A DNA stretch of 64,000 nucleotides from Adenophora triphylla var. japonica. Its lineage: Eukaryota > Streptophyta > Magnoliopsida > Asterales > Campanulaceae. The notes beneath the pieces are model-generated. The model worked only from the letters and a program-made list of their open reading frames with translations. It was not told the DNA's origin and ran no database searches. The stretch is taken from assembly GCA_022495995.1 (NCBI GenBank), contig JAFEMH010002443.1, forward strand, positions 248,001-312,000. The letters run 5' to 3'. The translations under genes and the position numbers were made by a program. Every line of letters begins with the position of its first letter. Positions within the stretch are counted from its first letter, which is position 1. This document shows, piece by piece, positions 1-9,565 of this stretch.

Positions 1-453
1 CTAAATCGAGGTTGAGGGAGACTATTTGAGGGCATTCTTGCTGGGGAAGATTAGAGCTTATGATGATTATCGGGGAAAAGGGTGACCGTGTTGGTCAAGC
101 GGATGGACCTATGGTAGGCTACCTACGTATCCCGAGTGGGAATCAAGCCTGGACGTAGTTCAAGATCGACTGGATAGTTAGGAACAGGTCTAAGATCCTG
201 GGTCTTTTGATAATTCGGAGGCTGTCACCTTAAGGAGCTAAAGCTTCCGTCGCTATTTGCGGAGATAGAGATAGATGAAGCTATGGGTAATCATGCAACA
301 TTTGTATGCATGTTTTTGAGATATGTTGAGGGACTAACGTACCTTTGCTGTGCTTACCTGCAGGAGAGCAAGTCGCGGGGGCTGTGTGGTAGTTGATAGT
401 GTTGAGAGTCTTGATGTATCTGATCGAGATGTTGAAACATTTAGGGGCGTGAG
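1..453 (-). other. 3'-end remnant of an outside Tat-like retrotransposon
   Basis: There is no credible ORF. On the minus strand, 122-162 reads as the motif CGTCCAGGCTTGATTCCC followed by GGGATACGTAGG. The same motif lies just left of pol-3'/LTR borders elsewhere in the window (2731-2774, 46733-46783, 46958-47008). I infer that this is the 3' untranslated part of a further Tat-type element into which element I, or its LTR, was inserted. The rest of the stretch is unassigned. Confidence 0.4.
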
Positions 454-966
454 TGAAATTACCCGATCTTTTTTCGCGCGCGGGGCGAGGGGGCACGGAA
501 AAGGCGGTTGTCTTTCGCGGGGGTTGGTGTCTGAGACCTCGCTTCATGGGAAGGAACAAAATGAGGAGTCGCCACGCGGTTTTTGTATTTTGAGCCCAAA
601 ACGTTGAGAAACGGCTATTTGTGAAAAGGTGTCGTTTTTATTGGTAGCAAAAACTTAGGAAAATGCTTTTGAAAAAGGGGATCATTTTTATTGGCAGCAA
701 AAACGAGTAAAAAGCTTTTAGTACCAGAGATTGTTAGGTTCGGAGGTCAGGTTACGTTTCGGGTAGAGTATTACGAGATCGCCCGAAACGCCTCGCATGA
801 CGAGTCTTTCTACCTTTCTCGAAATCGTGTGTGTGTGTGTGTGTGTGTGTGTTTTGAAATGGGGGCTTGAATGACAAGCTTAATCTTGGTTTGAATGACA
901 AACGTTGATTATGTGACTTTTGAAAAGACGAGCGTTTGAATGACAAACGTCGGTTTTGAGACAGAA

Positions 967-1155
967 ATGAGCGTTTGCGTGGCAAACGTCGACTTTGAGT
1001 TTGAAATGAGCGTTTGCGTGGCAAACGTCGACTTTGAGTTTGAAATGAGCGTTTGCGTGGCAAACGTCGATTTTGAGTTTGAAATGAGCGTTTGCGTGGC
1101 AAACGTCGACTTTGAGTTTGAAATGAGCGTTTGCGTGGCAAACGTCGATTTTGAG
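967..1155. repeat. 39-bp tandem repeat in family B LTR
   Basis: About five copies of a 39-bp unit contain GTTTGCGTGGCAAAC, itself an imperfect inverted repeat. Because 39 is divisible by three and the unit has no stop, the array gives a periodic reading frame that is not a gene. Copy number differs between LTRs: about five here, two at 28560-28632, three to four at 49960-50085, four to five at 59735-59930. Confidence 0.9.
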
Positions 1156-1498
1156 CCATACGAGTCATTGTTAACGATTTTTACGGGAAAAATGCGTATT
1201 AAATGATTTTAAGTGTCAAATGGCGGCTTTGAGTTTGAAGATGAGCATTCGGAGGCCGAACGTCATTTCGTGCGTTTTGAAAGAGAGTTCGACGGACGAA
1301 CTCCGGTTTTGAACCGGGCATTACATTGTTAACGATTTTTACGGGAAAAATACGTATTAAATGACATGCGATCAACGAATCGGGTTGCGACTCGGACTTT
1401 GAAAAGTAAATACTATCACAATCCAAACGGATCGGACTTGTAAATGACAGTATTTAAAGCGGTGTCAACGGAATCAAACGATCCGGATTCGTAAATGA

Positions 1499-1648
1499 CG
1501 ATCAACGAGGCCAAACGGCTCGGAATTGTAAAGGACGATCAACGAGGCCAAACGGCTCGGAATTGTAAATGACGATCAACGAGGCCAAACGGCTCGGAAT
1601 TGTAAATGACGATCAACGAGGCCAAACGGCTCGGAATTGTAAATGACA
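1499..1648. repeat. 37-bp tandem repeat in family B LTR
   Basis: Four copies of a 37-bp unit contain AACGAGGCCAAACGGCTCGG. Four copies are also present at 28976-29120, but only about two in the LTRs at 49463-51400 and 58263-60389. This supports pairing 454-2603 with 28107-29960. Confidence 0.9.
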
Positions 1649-2077
1649 TGAAAGTAAACGGAACGGGGTCGGAACGCCGTTTTAACCCGTGATTACTTCT
1701 CTTACGGAAAGAGAAGAGGATCGAGGGGCTAAAACGTATCGGACCCCGTTAGACGGAGGCGTCTACATTTTGATAACGACGTTCGAAACAGTTATAGCGA
1801 CTGGCGCGTAAACCGAGACGAAACGGAAGATTCAGAGAGAGGGAGTTATACCTATGGCTAGGGTCGACTCCTTTGGCTCGGGAGGTGTGTACGGGACACG
1901 GAAAGTGATTCGAAAGGTTGTTTCGAAGTTGTAGGGTGCGTATTTGATCGAAATACGAAGATTTCACGTGAATCGAGACAAAACGGGAGCTCGGGAGGGG
2001 TGAAAACCAGTTTGGACCGTGGGGGGTGGTGATTTTTGGTGTGAAAAATCCTTTTCTTGCCTTTTGACAAAGAACTT

Positions 2078-2206
2078 CTATTTATAGGGTGAAAATTGCA
2101 GTAGGAGTCCGACCGGACTTGGACTGAAGTTCAGGGGTTTTGGGGATTTTGGAAACTGGGACTTGCGGCAATTTCGGGAAAAGTGCACAGTGAGTCCGGC
2201 CGGACT
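2078..2206 (-). promoter_or_regulatory. LTR promoter of element I: TATA box and two palindromes
   Basis: On the minus strand CTATAAATAG lies at 2087-2078. Upstream of it are AGTCCGACCGGACT-type (2106-2119) and AGTCCGGCCGGACT (2193-2206) palindromes. The same arrangement is kept in the 5' LTR (TATA 29555-29564; palindromes 29582-29595 and 29673-29686), in LTR IV (50863-50872; 50891-50904, 50982-50995) and in the solo LTR (58794-58803; 58668-58681, 58762-58775). Confidence 0.75.
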
Positions 2207-2603
2207 TGGCTTGCAAACCAGGGGCATTTTGGTCTTTTTCCTTTGAAATTGATTGAAGGGTGACTAGAGGGAGGTGGCATGGCTGCCACGTGCCCTCTGA
2301 GTCACCAGCTGAGGTGGAAGATTGTTCCCCGGTCCCGGTTTTGTCCGTTTTTAAAATAACAAATCGGAAATGTCCGAAACGCCCGGAAAGTGCCGGAAAA
2401 TGCGTTTTTCAGGAAAGCCATACTTTTACGTGAGATGTCACGTGCTAAGTACGGTTCGACATCGGGATGCACGGGCGCCCCGGACGTCTCGTTGGCACAA
2501 AGAACGGGGAGTTTAACGAGTTCCGCTAACCCGGAGCGGGCCGCTTAACGGATTTTGATTAACTTTCTGACGGATTTGGACGATCCGGATTTGGGTACTT
2601 ACA

Positions 2604-2617
2604 GTTAGCCCCTCAGC
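2604..2617 (-). other. Polypurine tract of element I (probable)
   Basis: On the minus strand GCTGAGGGGCTAAC directly precedes the LTR start TGTAAGTACCC. Position and purine run fit the plus-strand primer of an LTR retrotransposon. Element II has the similar GAGGGGCTT before its 3' LTR. Confidence 0.5.
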
Positions 2618-2959
2618 GACGTCTCCTCCGAAGGAGGTGGGGTCGTTGAAAAAAGATAAGGATCCAAATCGGGATGCCTTACTTTGAAGGAGACCTGGGC
2701 GGTCAGCTGGCTGGACCCTTAGCAAAAAGGATTCCTACGTATCCCGAGCGGGAATCAAGCCGATCGTAGTTCGAAAAGGGGCAAGGGCCGCGCATGGGGA
2801 CCTTGACCTGAGCGAGACTGTTAGGAGGCGTCTAAACCTGGATGAGACCATTCGCGAGGTAGCTGTACCTGAATGGAGACTGTTGGGAGGCGTCTGAACC
2901 TGGGACTTCTGAAACCTTCGAGGGCGTGTGGCGCCTCAAACCGGAGTTGCGATGTTGAC
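2618..2959 (-). other. 3' untranslated region of element I with pol-3' motif
   Basis: There is no ORF. On the minus strand 2774-2731 reads CGAACTACG...TTGATTCCC...GGGATACGTAGG, the motif that also follows integrase in both elements. The remainder is unassigned GC-rich sequence. Confidence 0.5.
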
Positions 2960-3412
2960 GAGGGCTTTCGTGCCTTGGGTGCTGGGCTTATTGCTGTTGC
3001 CAGTTTTATCCTGCTGGGGATGAGCGTTCGGGCTTACCTGGATGGCCGAAGAGGGATTGTTGCAAGGCGTTCGTGCCTTGGGGTTCGGGCTTATTGCTGT
3101 TGCCGGAGATGACTATTTGCAAGGCATTCGTACCTTGGGGTTCGGGCTTATTGCTGTTGCCGGAGAGATGACTGTTTGCAAGGCGTTCGTACCTTGGGGT
3201 TCGGGCTTATTGCTGTTGCCGGAGAGATGACTGTTTGCAAGGCGTTCGTACCTTGGGGTTCGGGCTTATTGCTGTTGCCGGAGAGATGACTGTTTGCAAG
3301 GCGTTCGTACCTTGGGGTTCGGGCTTATTGCTGTTGCCGGAGGAGAATTGTTTGCAAGGCGTTCGTACCTTGGGGTTCGGGCTTATTGCTGTTGCCGGAG
3401 AGATGACTGCGA
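2960..3412. repeat. 59-bp tandem repeat, about 6-7 copies
   Basis: The unit contains GGGGTTCGGGCTTATTGCTG. The copies are spaced 57-59 bp apart between about 3100 and 3390, with weaker copies to the left. It lies between the antisense PMD promoter and the 3' LTR of element I. Frames through it are repeat artefacts. Confidence 0.9.
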
Positions 3413-3424
3413 AGGTCTTGATAA

Positions 3425-3535
3425 GAGGGTGGAGGTCGGACCGCGAAGGTCGGAATTGAATGTTTGAGATCGGACCGTGAAAGGTCGCGATTGAGGATTG
3501 AAATCGGACCGTGAAAGGTCGCGATTGAGAGTTTA
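3425..3535. repeat. Short tandem repeat, three copies
   Basis: Three imperfect copies of a roughly 40-bp unit contain ATCGGACCGTGAAAGGTCGC. They sit between two other arrays in the 3' region of element I. Confidence 0.7.
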
Positions 3536-3553
3536 ATGGTGAGGACCATTATT

Positions 3554-4055
3554 AAATTTTAACGTCGGGAGACGGACGTTAGTGAGGACTAACTGAGAAT
3601 TTAACGTCTGGAGACGAGCGTTAGTGAGAACTAACTGAGAATTTAACGTCTGGAGACGAGCGTTAGTGAGAACTAACTGAGAATTTAACGTCAGACGAAC
3701 GTTAGTGAGGACTAATCGAGAATTTAACGTCTGGAGACGAACGTTAGTGAGGACTAACTGAGAATTTAACGTCTGGAGACGAACGTTAGTGAGGACTAAC
3801 TGAGAATTTAACGTCTGGAGACGAACGTTAGTGAGGACTAACTGAGAATTTAACGTCTGGAGACGAGCGTTAGTGAGAACTAACTTAGAATTTAACGTCT
3901 GGAGACGAGCGTTAGTGAGAACTAACTGAGAATTTAACGTCTGGAGACGAACGTTAGTGAGGACTAACTGAGAATTTAACGTCTGGAGACGAACGTTAGT
4001 GAGAACTAACTGAGAATTTAACGTCTGGAGACGAACGTTAGTGAGAACTAACTTT
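3554..4055. repeat. 42-bp tandem repeat, 12 copies
   Basis: The unit contains AACGTCTGGAGACGAACGTT. Copies begin at about 3554, 3597, 3639, 3681 (short), 3720, 3762, 3804, 3846, 3888, 3930, 3972 and 4014. The array is very homogeneous, so it expanded recently or is being homogenised. It ends about 140 bp before the antisense PMD promoter. Confidence 0.95.
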
Positions 4056-4191
4056 GATTTATCCTCGGGGGATAGGGCGTTAGAAATGTCTAACTGGGGG
4101 AAATTTTACACTTTCGGGGGCCAAAAGTGGTAAAATTGGAATTGCCAAAAGCTGAGGGGCAAAAGGGGCAAAAATTATTCTCAGTGCGAAG

Positions 4192-4233
4192 AGTCCGGTC
4201 GGACTTTACCGATTTTCCAGAAACCTTTTAAAT
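4192..4233 (+). promoter_or_regulatory. Promoter of antisense PMD gene, element I
   Basis: AGTCCGGTCGGACT (4192-4205) is the LTR palindrome of this same element, followed 20 bp later by a TATA-like TTTTAAAT at 4226-4233. The first ATG of the PMD gene is about 120 bp further on. The element II PMD promoter has an equivalent layout with a different palindrome, and a matching AAATNCCGAGGCT stretch after the TATA-like box. Confidence 0.6.
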
Positions 4234-4354
4234 GCCGAGGCTGGGGAAGAAAATGGCCATTTTCTTCCATTATTGCCGGCGAGAGAGGAGAGAAAAGAGA
4301 GAGAAATCCAACCCAAATTGCAAGGTTTGCTCGAATTTGTGAGGGAAAATCGCT

Positions 4355-6967
4355 ATGGAGGGTGAAGGAGGACCAATGGCTCGTCACGGAAGGACCGACG
4401 ACGAAAGAACTCGATTGGTTCGGACCATTCGAACCACCACTCTTTCATTGAATCCGACGGAGTTTTATCCGGCGAAGGACCGCCACAACTCCAAGGGAGG
4501 GATCGGAAGACACGTAAGTTCCCTACAAATTCCATTAATTTCAAGAATGTGCATTCTTTAAATGTTAGAAATTTGTTAGGAATTTACTTAGGGATTTTGG
4601 TGCCCGATTTGGGGCTTTTGACTTTGATATGAATCGTTGTCGAAATTGACTAGGACGTAGTTCAATTGACATCATGGGTAGATGACATAAAAATTTTGGT
4701 TGCAAAATTCCATGTCTATATGCATTTTCCAAAATTAAAGTAGCTTTAATTCGGGACGGAGCGAAATTTTTCGAAAAAATTCGAAAGAATTTGAAAGTTC
4801 CGGATTCGACGGAGTTTTCGAAGGATTTTGAAAGTTCCGGATTCGACGGAGTTTAAGTTCCGGATTCGACGGAGTTTTCGAAAGATTTTGAAAGTTCCGG
4901 ATTCGACGGAGTTTTCGAAATGATTTGAAAGTTCCGGATTCGACGGAGTTTTCGAAAGATTTTGAATATACGTAGGAAATGAATGAGAACCGTATCTGCA
5001 TTGCATCCTTTTGACATGCGTTGTTGCATTTTGTTGACGTTGCTTCTGTCTTGTTTGTCTGCAGGGGACATGGACGGTTAATACTCATAACCAGAAGAGT
5101 CGGGGTGCCTTTGAGGCGGTGCAGGCATTGTGGGGCCTTATCCCGGACGTAGCTCGAGAGGGAGAGAGGAGTCCACGACACCGGTGATTGACTCGGGTTA
5201 GGCCGGGTTTATCAGTCACGGTAGCTGCGGCATGTACCTGATACGCCGAGAGGGCAGTCCATGTATGTCGCTTGTGGCCCAGCTTGCAGTGGATACGACC
5301 CACACTTTCCACTTCGATGGGGAGGCGACGGTGACTCCCACGGATTTTGCCGCTATCACCGGGTTGCCGACTTATGGCAACACGCCGGTGTGGGTTGATG
5401 GTTACACCCCGGAGCAGCTTGTCCGGCTGGCCGGGTTTTGATATTACCGATGCCGGGGCTTAGGCATTCGGTACGAGCCGATGGAGAATCATTTGAGGAA
5501 GGGGTCGCCGATTATCCGGGCCGGGTCCTTGAGGATGACCGCGGAGCGTCCGGCTCGAGGGTTCCTTTGGTTTGCGCTATCGCCGACTTTGTTCCCGACT
5601 TCCGACACGTCTTGTCACTTCCCTCTGCTCGGGTCGCCGGTAGACTTGGATGCCGTGAGGGGGTGTGCGTGGGGAGGCCGGATCGGCCGAGCTCTACCAC
5701 TCTTTGGACGAGTTCTCGCGGGGAGAGGAGCACTCATTTAGCCGCTTCACGCCCGTCTTGGATGTAAGTTTACGTGCTTTTCTCTTCCTTGCCTCTTTTA
5801 TGTACTCGTATGTATATGCTTTGTAGGCTGACATAACTTTCCATTCTCTTGCGGTGTCTGGTGCTACGAGGTATTCATCCCGCAGCTTGGGACATAAAGG
5901 AGCCGTACCGCCCCTCGTTCCCCGCCATGCCGGTTTATGGTGCGTAAGAAGGCGAAGAGGGCGGTCTCTTCGAGGGTTGGCACTCGAGTGTCGTACGAGG
6001 AGATATCTCCGTGCCGAACTTGGAGTTCTCCGAGAGGATCCAGTGACACAGTGGAGCGAGGTTTGATCATGTCGCGGTGCGGTGCCGCCGAGACTACACG
6101 GCGGCGGAAGCTCCCGGTGGGACTTCACCGTGACGCCATGTATTTTGGGAGGAGAGGGTGACTCGTCGAGATAGGCAGTGGGTCTCTTCCCTTGGTGCCG
6201 GTGGATCCTCCTTTGTACATGCAAGCATCCTCGAGAGATGCCGATTGATGAGCTGGAGGGGTACCTTCGGGGTGTGTACTTCACGAGTACATCATAGCGG
6301 GGCCGCCTATGATGTTTTCTTGAGGATGAGGCTAAGGAGCCCGCGGAGTGCGGCATAGAGAGGCGAGGTCCCCGGAGGTCCTCGACATTTTCTGTCCCGC
6401 GAGCTAGGCTAGCGTACGAGAGGCCGGACGGTTCGCGTAGGCGACTTGTGATCCCGCTCCCGGCGGAGCCGAGACCACGATACGGCGGACCCCAATGCTT
6501 CGGTGAGCACCTTTTTGATTTTACGCATTTGATAGTAGCATTACGCACATGATGCATACGTACTTTACATTCGCTTTCGAGGATTTTCCTGGTTCGCGGG
6601 TATCGGCCGTACGTACAATGAGGCCATGAGGCCGGTGTGGACGGGTGGTCCACCTATGCCCGGGAGGTTTGTGGAGTTCATGCGGTGCGGTTCCGGAGGA
6701 GCGTGGACGTCCGCGATCGGGGGCCGTCTAGGCCGAGGGGTTCGCCTGCTCCACTTGGTGGTGGGGAGGACTTCACACGGGGTTTGGCCGGTTCGCGGGC
6801 GGAACGGCTGGATTTGGAGCTCCTTCTTGCGCACTCGGGCGCGAGAGGGGAGTCCTCGAGTTCGCGTACTCAGGGAGGCCCTTTGCCTATTCCGTGGAGG
6901 AGTTCGGCGAGTTCTGTTTGCGACAGATCCGGCGGCGGCGGAGCGGTACGTCGAAGTGTACGGATGA
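4355..6967 (+). pseudogene. Plant mobile domain (PMD) gene carried antisense by element I
   Basis: Exon 1 opens with MEGEGGPMARHGRTDDERTR (4355-4515). Exon 2 carries the PMD hallmark around 5285-5365: DTTHTFHF, then EATVTPTDFAAITGLP. In PMD proteins this block is usually DTHTFHFPWGEMTVTLEDF. A further exon after about 5826 has a WCYEVF block, matched by WFYEVF in the element II copy. PMD domains occur in plant nuclear proteins of the MAIL/MAIN type and in many transposable elements; their molecular role is not settled. The gene runs opposite to pol, lies 3' of it, and has its own promoter and introns. Frameshifts and stops interrupt it repeatedly, so it is dead or badly sequenced. The true 3' end is uncertain; I use the last stop of the C-terminal reading. 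Confidence 0.7.
4516..5063 (+). other. First intron of the element I PMD gene, with internal repeat
   Basis: The donor is CAC|GTAAGTTCC at 4516 and the acceptor TTTGTCTGCAG|GGGACATGG ends at 5063. Joining the exons keeps the similarity to the element II copy on both sides. Inside, 4790-4965 holds about five copies of a 38-bp unit containing AGTTCCGGATTCGACGGAGT. A second likely donor is GAT|GTAAGTTTACG at about 5762 with an acceptor near 5826. Confidence 0.65.
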
Positions 6968-7403
6968 CGAGCGGGACTCGAGTAGTCCCCTTTTCTTGCT
7001 TTCTTTCTTTACTATTTTGTTTAGACAAAATGCATGTATTTAATCGAGAACAAATTTTTGATTTGAAATGTATTTGCAAAAAGGCGCCCGTGGGCGGGAA
7101 CACATTCGCATATTTATTACGTGATCACCTTACGTTATTTTCGGCAAATAAGCAAATAGGTTAATCAAAAATAAATAAAAAGAAGAAATGCATTAAAAAT
7201 TGAACGGGTCAAAAATTAAGCATGTATGCACTAATTTTTAATTATTTACTGCTTGTTGCACGAGCCGGGGCGGAAGGGATATTGTCATTGGTTGAATGAA
7301 ATCAGGGCGAGCACGCGAGATTTCATAAGAGTGAACAGGGCATGGTTTGGAAATGTTTCCATTTAAAGCGGTGCCTGCGAGTTGACCAAGTCAGCTGCGA
7401 GAG
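6968..7403 (+). other. Spacer between PMD and DUF7745-like genes
   Basis: AT-rich sequence with no recognisable domain or repeat. It probably holds the 3' end of the PMD transcript and upstream DNA of the next gene. Confidence 0.4.
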
Positions 7404-7443
7404 AATCCGGCCGGACTAGAATTGAATTTCAGTTCTTTAAATT
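7404..7443 (+). promoter_or_regulatory. Promoter of antisense DUF7745-like gene, element I
   Basis: AATCCGGCCGGACT (7404-7417) is the element I LTR palindrome with one change. It is followed 16 bp later by a TATA-like TCTTTAAATT (7434-7443). The start codon at 7542 lies about 100 bp downstream. Confidence 0.6.
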
Positions 7444-7541
7444 GCGGTTTTAGCTTTGCAATTTGTAAGAAGCTAACGCATTGCTTTTGCTCATTAAATT
7501 TGAGTTCTTTTCCGTTTCTTAAGGTTTTCTTCACCTTCGAC

Positions 7542-9032
7542 ATGGCTCCCTTTCCCAAGTTATCGTCTCGGATGCAAGAGCGATATTTGGACAACTTTCG
7601 ATCGTGGGTATGGAACCACACGAGGCGAGAACAAAAGGTTTTCGAAGGCATTACGGGATTAAATCTGTTTGGGCTTTGAAGGAGCTCATGCCGAGATTAA
7701 GGATCTTTTGAGAGCCGCGTCTCGGTTACAGGACGTAAGGAGGAATGTGTACGGCTTTTCGTACAACGAAGTCACTCCTACGTTTGAAGATTTCCGGGCC
7801 ATTGCAGGAGGACTGAGGCGGAACGGCTAGTTCTTCCGTATCTTTGGTGGCATGGCCACCGATTGAGAAGCTAGTGTCCTTGTTGGGTATCTCATTTGGA
7901 GAAGCATACGGGATCTTTGTCTGAGGATACCGATTACGTTGACATTTCGGAATTGCCCGAAAGATTTGCCGGAGGCGAGGAGCGTCTTTGCGTGGGGCGC
8001 GTTTGCTCTGTGCGTGATTGCTACTACTGTTCACATTCACGTCTGCAGGTGTGTGCCATCACGGTGTCTTGGACTGGTGAGCGATGCGGAGTGGAGAGAC
8101 ATCGTGCCATTGGTCTTGGGCGAGACGTTCTGGGCATAGGCCGGATGGCGGCCGTGGCCGATACATGTGGGGAGGAGTCCCGCTATGCTTGACCATGTGG
8201 TTGAGGAGAGGCTGCGAGATGATACGAGGTGCGATGTCTTGTGACGCTTGGTCTTTCTCGCGGCGTCCTCTGGTGATAGGGGGTAATCGAGTGGTGGAGC
8301 TCTGGATGGCCGGACTTTGCACGCATCACTTGCGATGGTGGGTTCCCCATTGGAAGATTCTGAGACTTGTAGGACCGCTCGGGAGGGTGCATTGATCGTC
8401 GAGTGCGGGGCATCTCGGGCGTCTTTCTATATTCCATCATTGGTTACTGCGGCGGTATGAAATTTGGGCAGTGCCATGGCCCGATACGAGTTATCTTGCT
8501 ACCTTTGAGGTGGGATCTCTGCGGATGGAGGATCCTTCGACGCTATTGCTTTGGTCACCGGTGGTGGCAATACACGTCCTTTCTGCCGGGGTTCTCTTTC
8601 ACCGGAGAGAGGGCAGCATTGCGTCGGCAACGATATACGGGCAGTACGAAGAGTGTATAGGGAGACACAGAGATGGCTATCTTGTGGAGACGGAGTGAGA
8701 GTTTGTTGGAGTGCTTGATCACACAGACGGCTCGACATTGAGGAGGACGAAGCGAGGCTAACCACAGGAATCGTGCGGCGATGCCATGGCGATTATGTGG
8801 TAAGTGCGATCGGGAGGCCAATCAAAGCCTTTGCGATGATGGCTCGAAGCGAGGCGGCTTGAGACGAGCTAGAGAAAGGAGGCTGTATTGGCGGCCACGG
8901 GATTGACGGAGCGTCGGGAAGAGTCCACAGAGCCGGGTAGAAGGCCTACGGAATATTTCTGCGAAGGTGAAGAACACTCGTCGGGGAAAAGGAAAGGGGA
9001 AGAAGGATGAAGGACCTAGTACGGGAAACTAG
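7542..9032 (+). pseudogene. DUF7745-like gene carried antisense by element I
   Basis: The start is ATG at 7542 (MAPFPKLSSRMQERYLDNF...), and the end is the stop at 9030-9032 after KKDEGPSTGN. This is about 1.49 kb, nearly the same as the element II copy. Recognisable blocks in different frames are KELMPRLR, NEVTPTFEDFRAI and, at about 7990-8140, VFAWGAFALCVIATTV...VPLVLGETFWA. From memory the last block resembles the plant family DUF7745 (hydrophobic segment, then a P-x-LAETF-type segment). The function of that family is unknown, and it is often transposon-associated. The C-terminal third is charged and may form a coiled coil. The frame is broken several times. Assignment to DUF7745 is from recall and could be wrong; the kinship of the two copies in this window is much surer. 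Confidence 0.55.
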
Positions 9033-9565
9033 GTTGACCTTCTTTGTCCAGTATCCATCCATTGTCATTGCGGACACATTAATTGATTAATGTTTTATTG
9101 TAGTTTTGCTAGCGTGTAGCGAGTCGAGAGTTGACCGTGCTTGAACTCATCGAAAGAATGTTTTAACCGTTATGAATTTGTAGGTTAAATGAAAAGAGTT
9201 TTTCGAAACACGAAGCAATTGATGCTTATTGTATTTTTTTGTTTTTAGACCGAACCAAAGATGGCTGCCTACGTTCCCCTTTTACAATTGGACTAAGGGC
9301 TCGAGTCACCGTAGTTCGACACTTTAGGTGAATTTGAGAAAAACAAAGACAAAAGAAGTGCGACCACTGTTTTTACTGGATCATTAGCGGGAATGTATCC
9401 GGTTGGGTATTACTCTTTTAGCACTTTAATGTACTTGAGGGGGACGGTGTATGGGGAAGGTGAGTTGACTCGTGCTCTTCCTCAAAGCGAAGTATCTGCG
9501 GAGCTTGCTTAGTTCACGGGGTTAACGAAAGGGTTTCCGTCCGAGTCTGCTAGCTTCATGGCTCC
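9033..9565. other. Spacer between convergent DUF7745-like gene and integrase
   Basis: It holds the convergent 3' ends of pol (minus) and the DUF7745-like gene (plus). On the minus strand, 9322-9270 reads CGAACTACG... followed by GGGGAACGTAGGCAGCC, the pol-3' motif matched at 38918-38962 in element II. Nothing else is recognised. Confidence 0.5.

Larger units (their letters stand above)
454..2603 (-). mobile_element. 3' LTR of element I (Tat-type, family B)
   Basis: Read on the minus strand, this LTR starts TGTAAGTACCC at 2603 and ends GGGTAATTTCA at 454, with TG...CA termini. It is nearly the same sequence as 28107-29960, including four copies of a 37-bp repeat, so those two form the LTR pair of element I. 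U3 contains two palindromes and a TATA box (separate entry). R/U5 contains a 39-bp tandem repeat, a (TG)n tract at 828-851, two small hairpins (792-804; 756-763 with 782-789) and a PBS-like GGAGTCGCCA at 565-574. The flanks are GTGAG on the left and GTTAG on the right. They differ at one base and could be a decayed target duplication if this is instead a solo LTR. Confidence 0.85.

Noticed and set aside
828..851. (TG)n tract as a separate functional site
   Set aside because: It is a simple microsatellite that varies in length between copies. It is only useful as a landmark of R/U5.
940..1206. Periodic ORF with repeats of MSVCVANVDFEFE, and its minus-strand partner
   Set aside because: It is the reading of a 39-bp tandem repeat (13 codons, no stop). 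The same happens at 59707-59956 and 49937-50090. Copy number varies and there is no domain.
2873..3549. ORFs with repeated FGLIAVAGEMTVCKAFVPWG-type peptides
   Set aside because: These are frames through the 59-bp tandem array in an untranslated region.
5694..6653. Long minus-strand ORF of 319 residues
   Set aside because: It is antisense to the PMD gene in GC-rich DNA, Arg/Ser/Pro-rich, with no domain. The plus strand carries the PMD signal.
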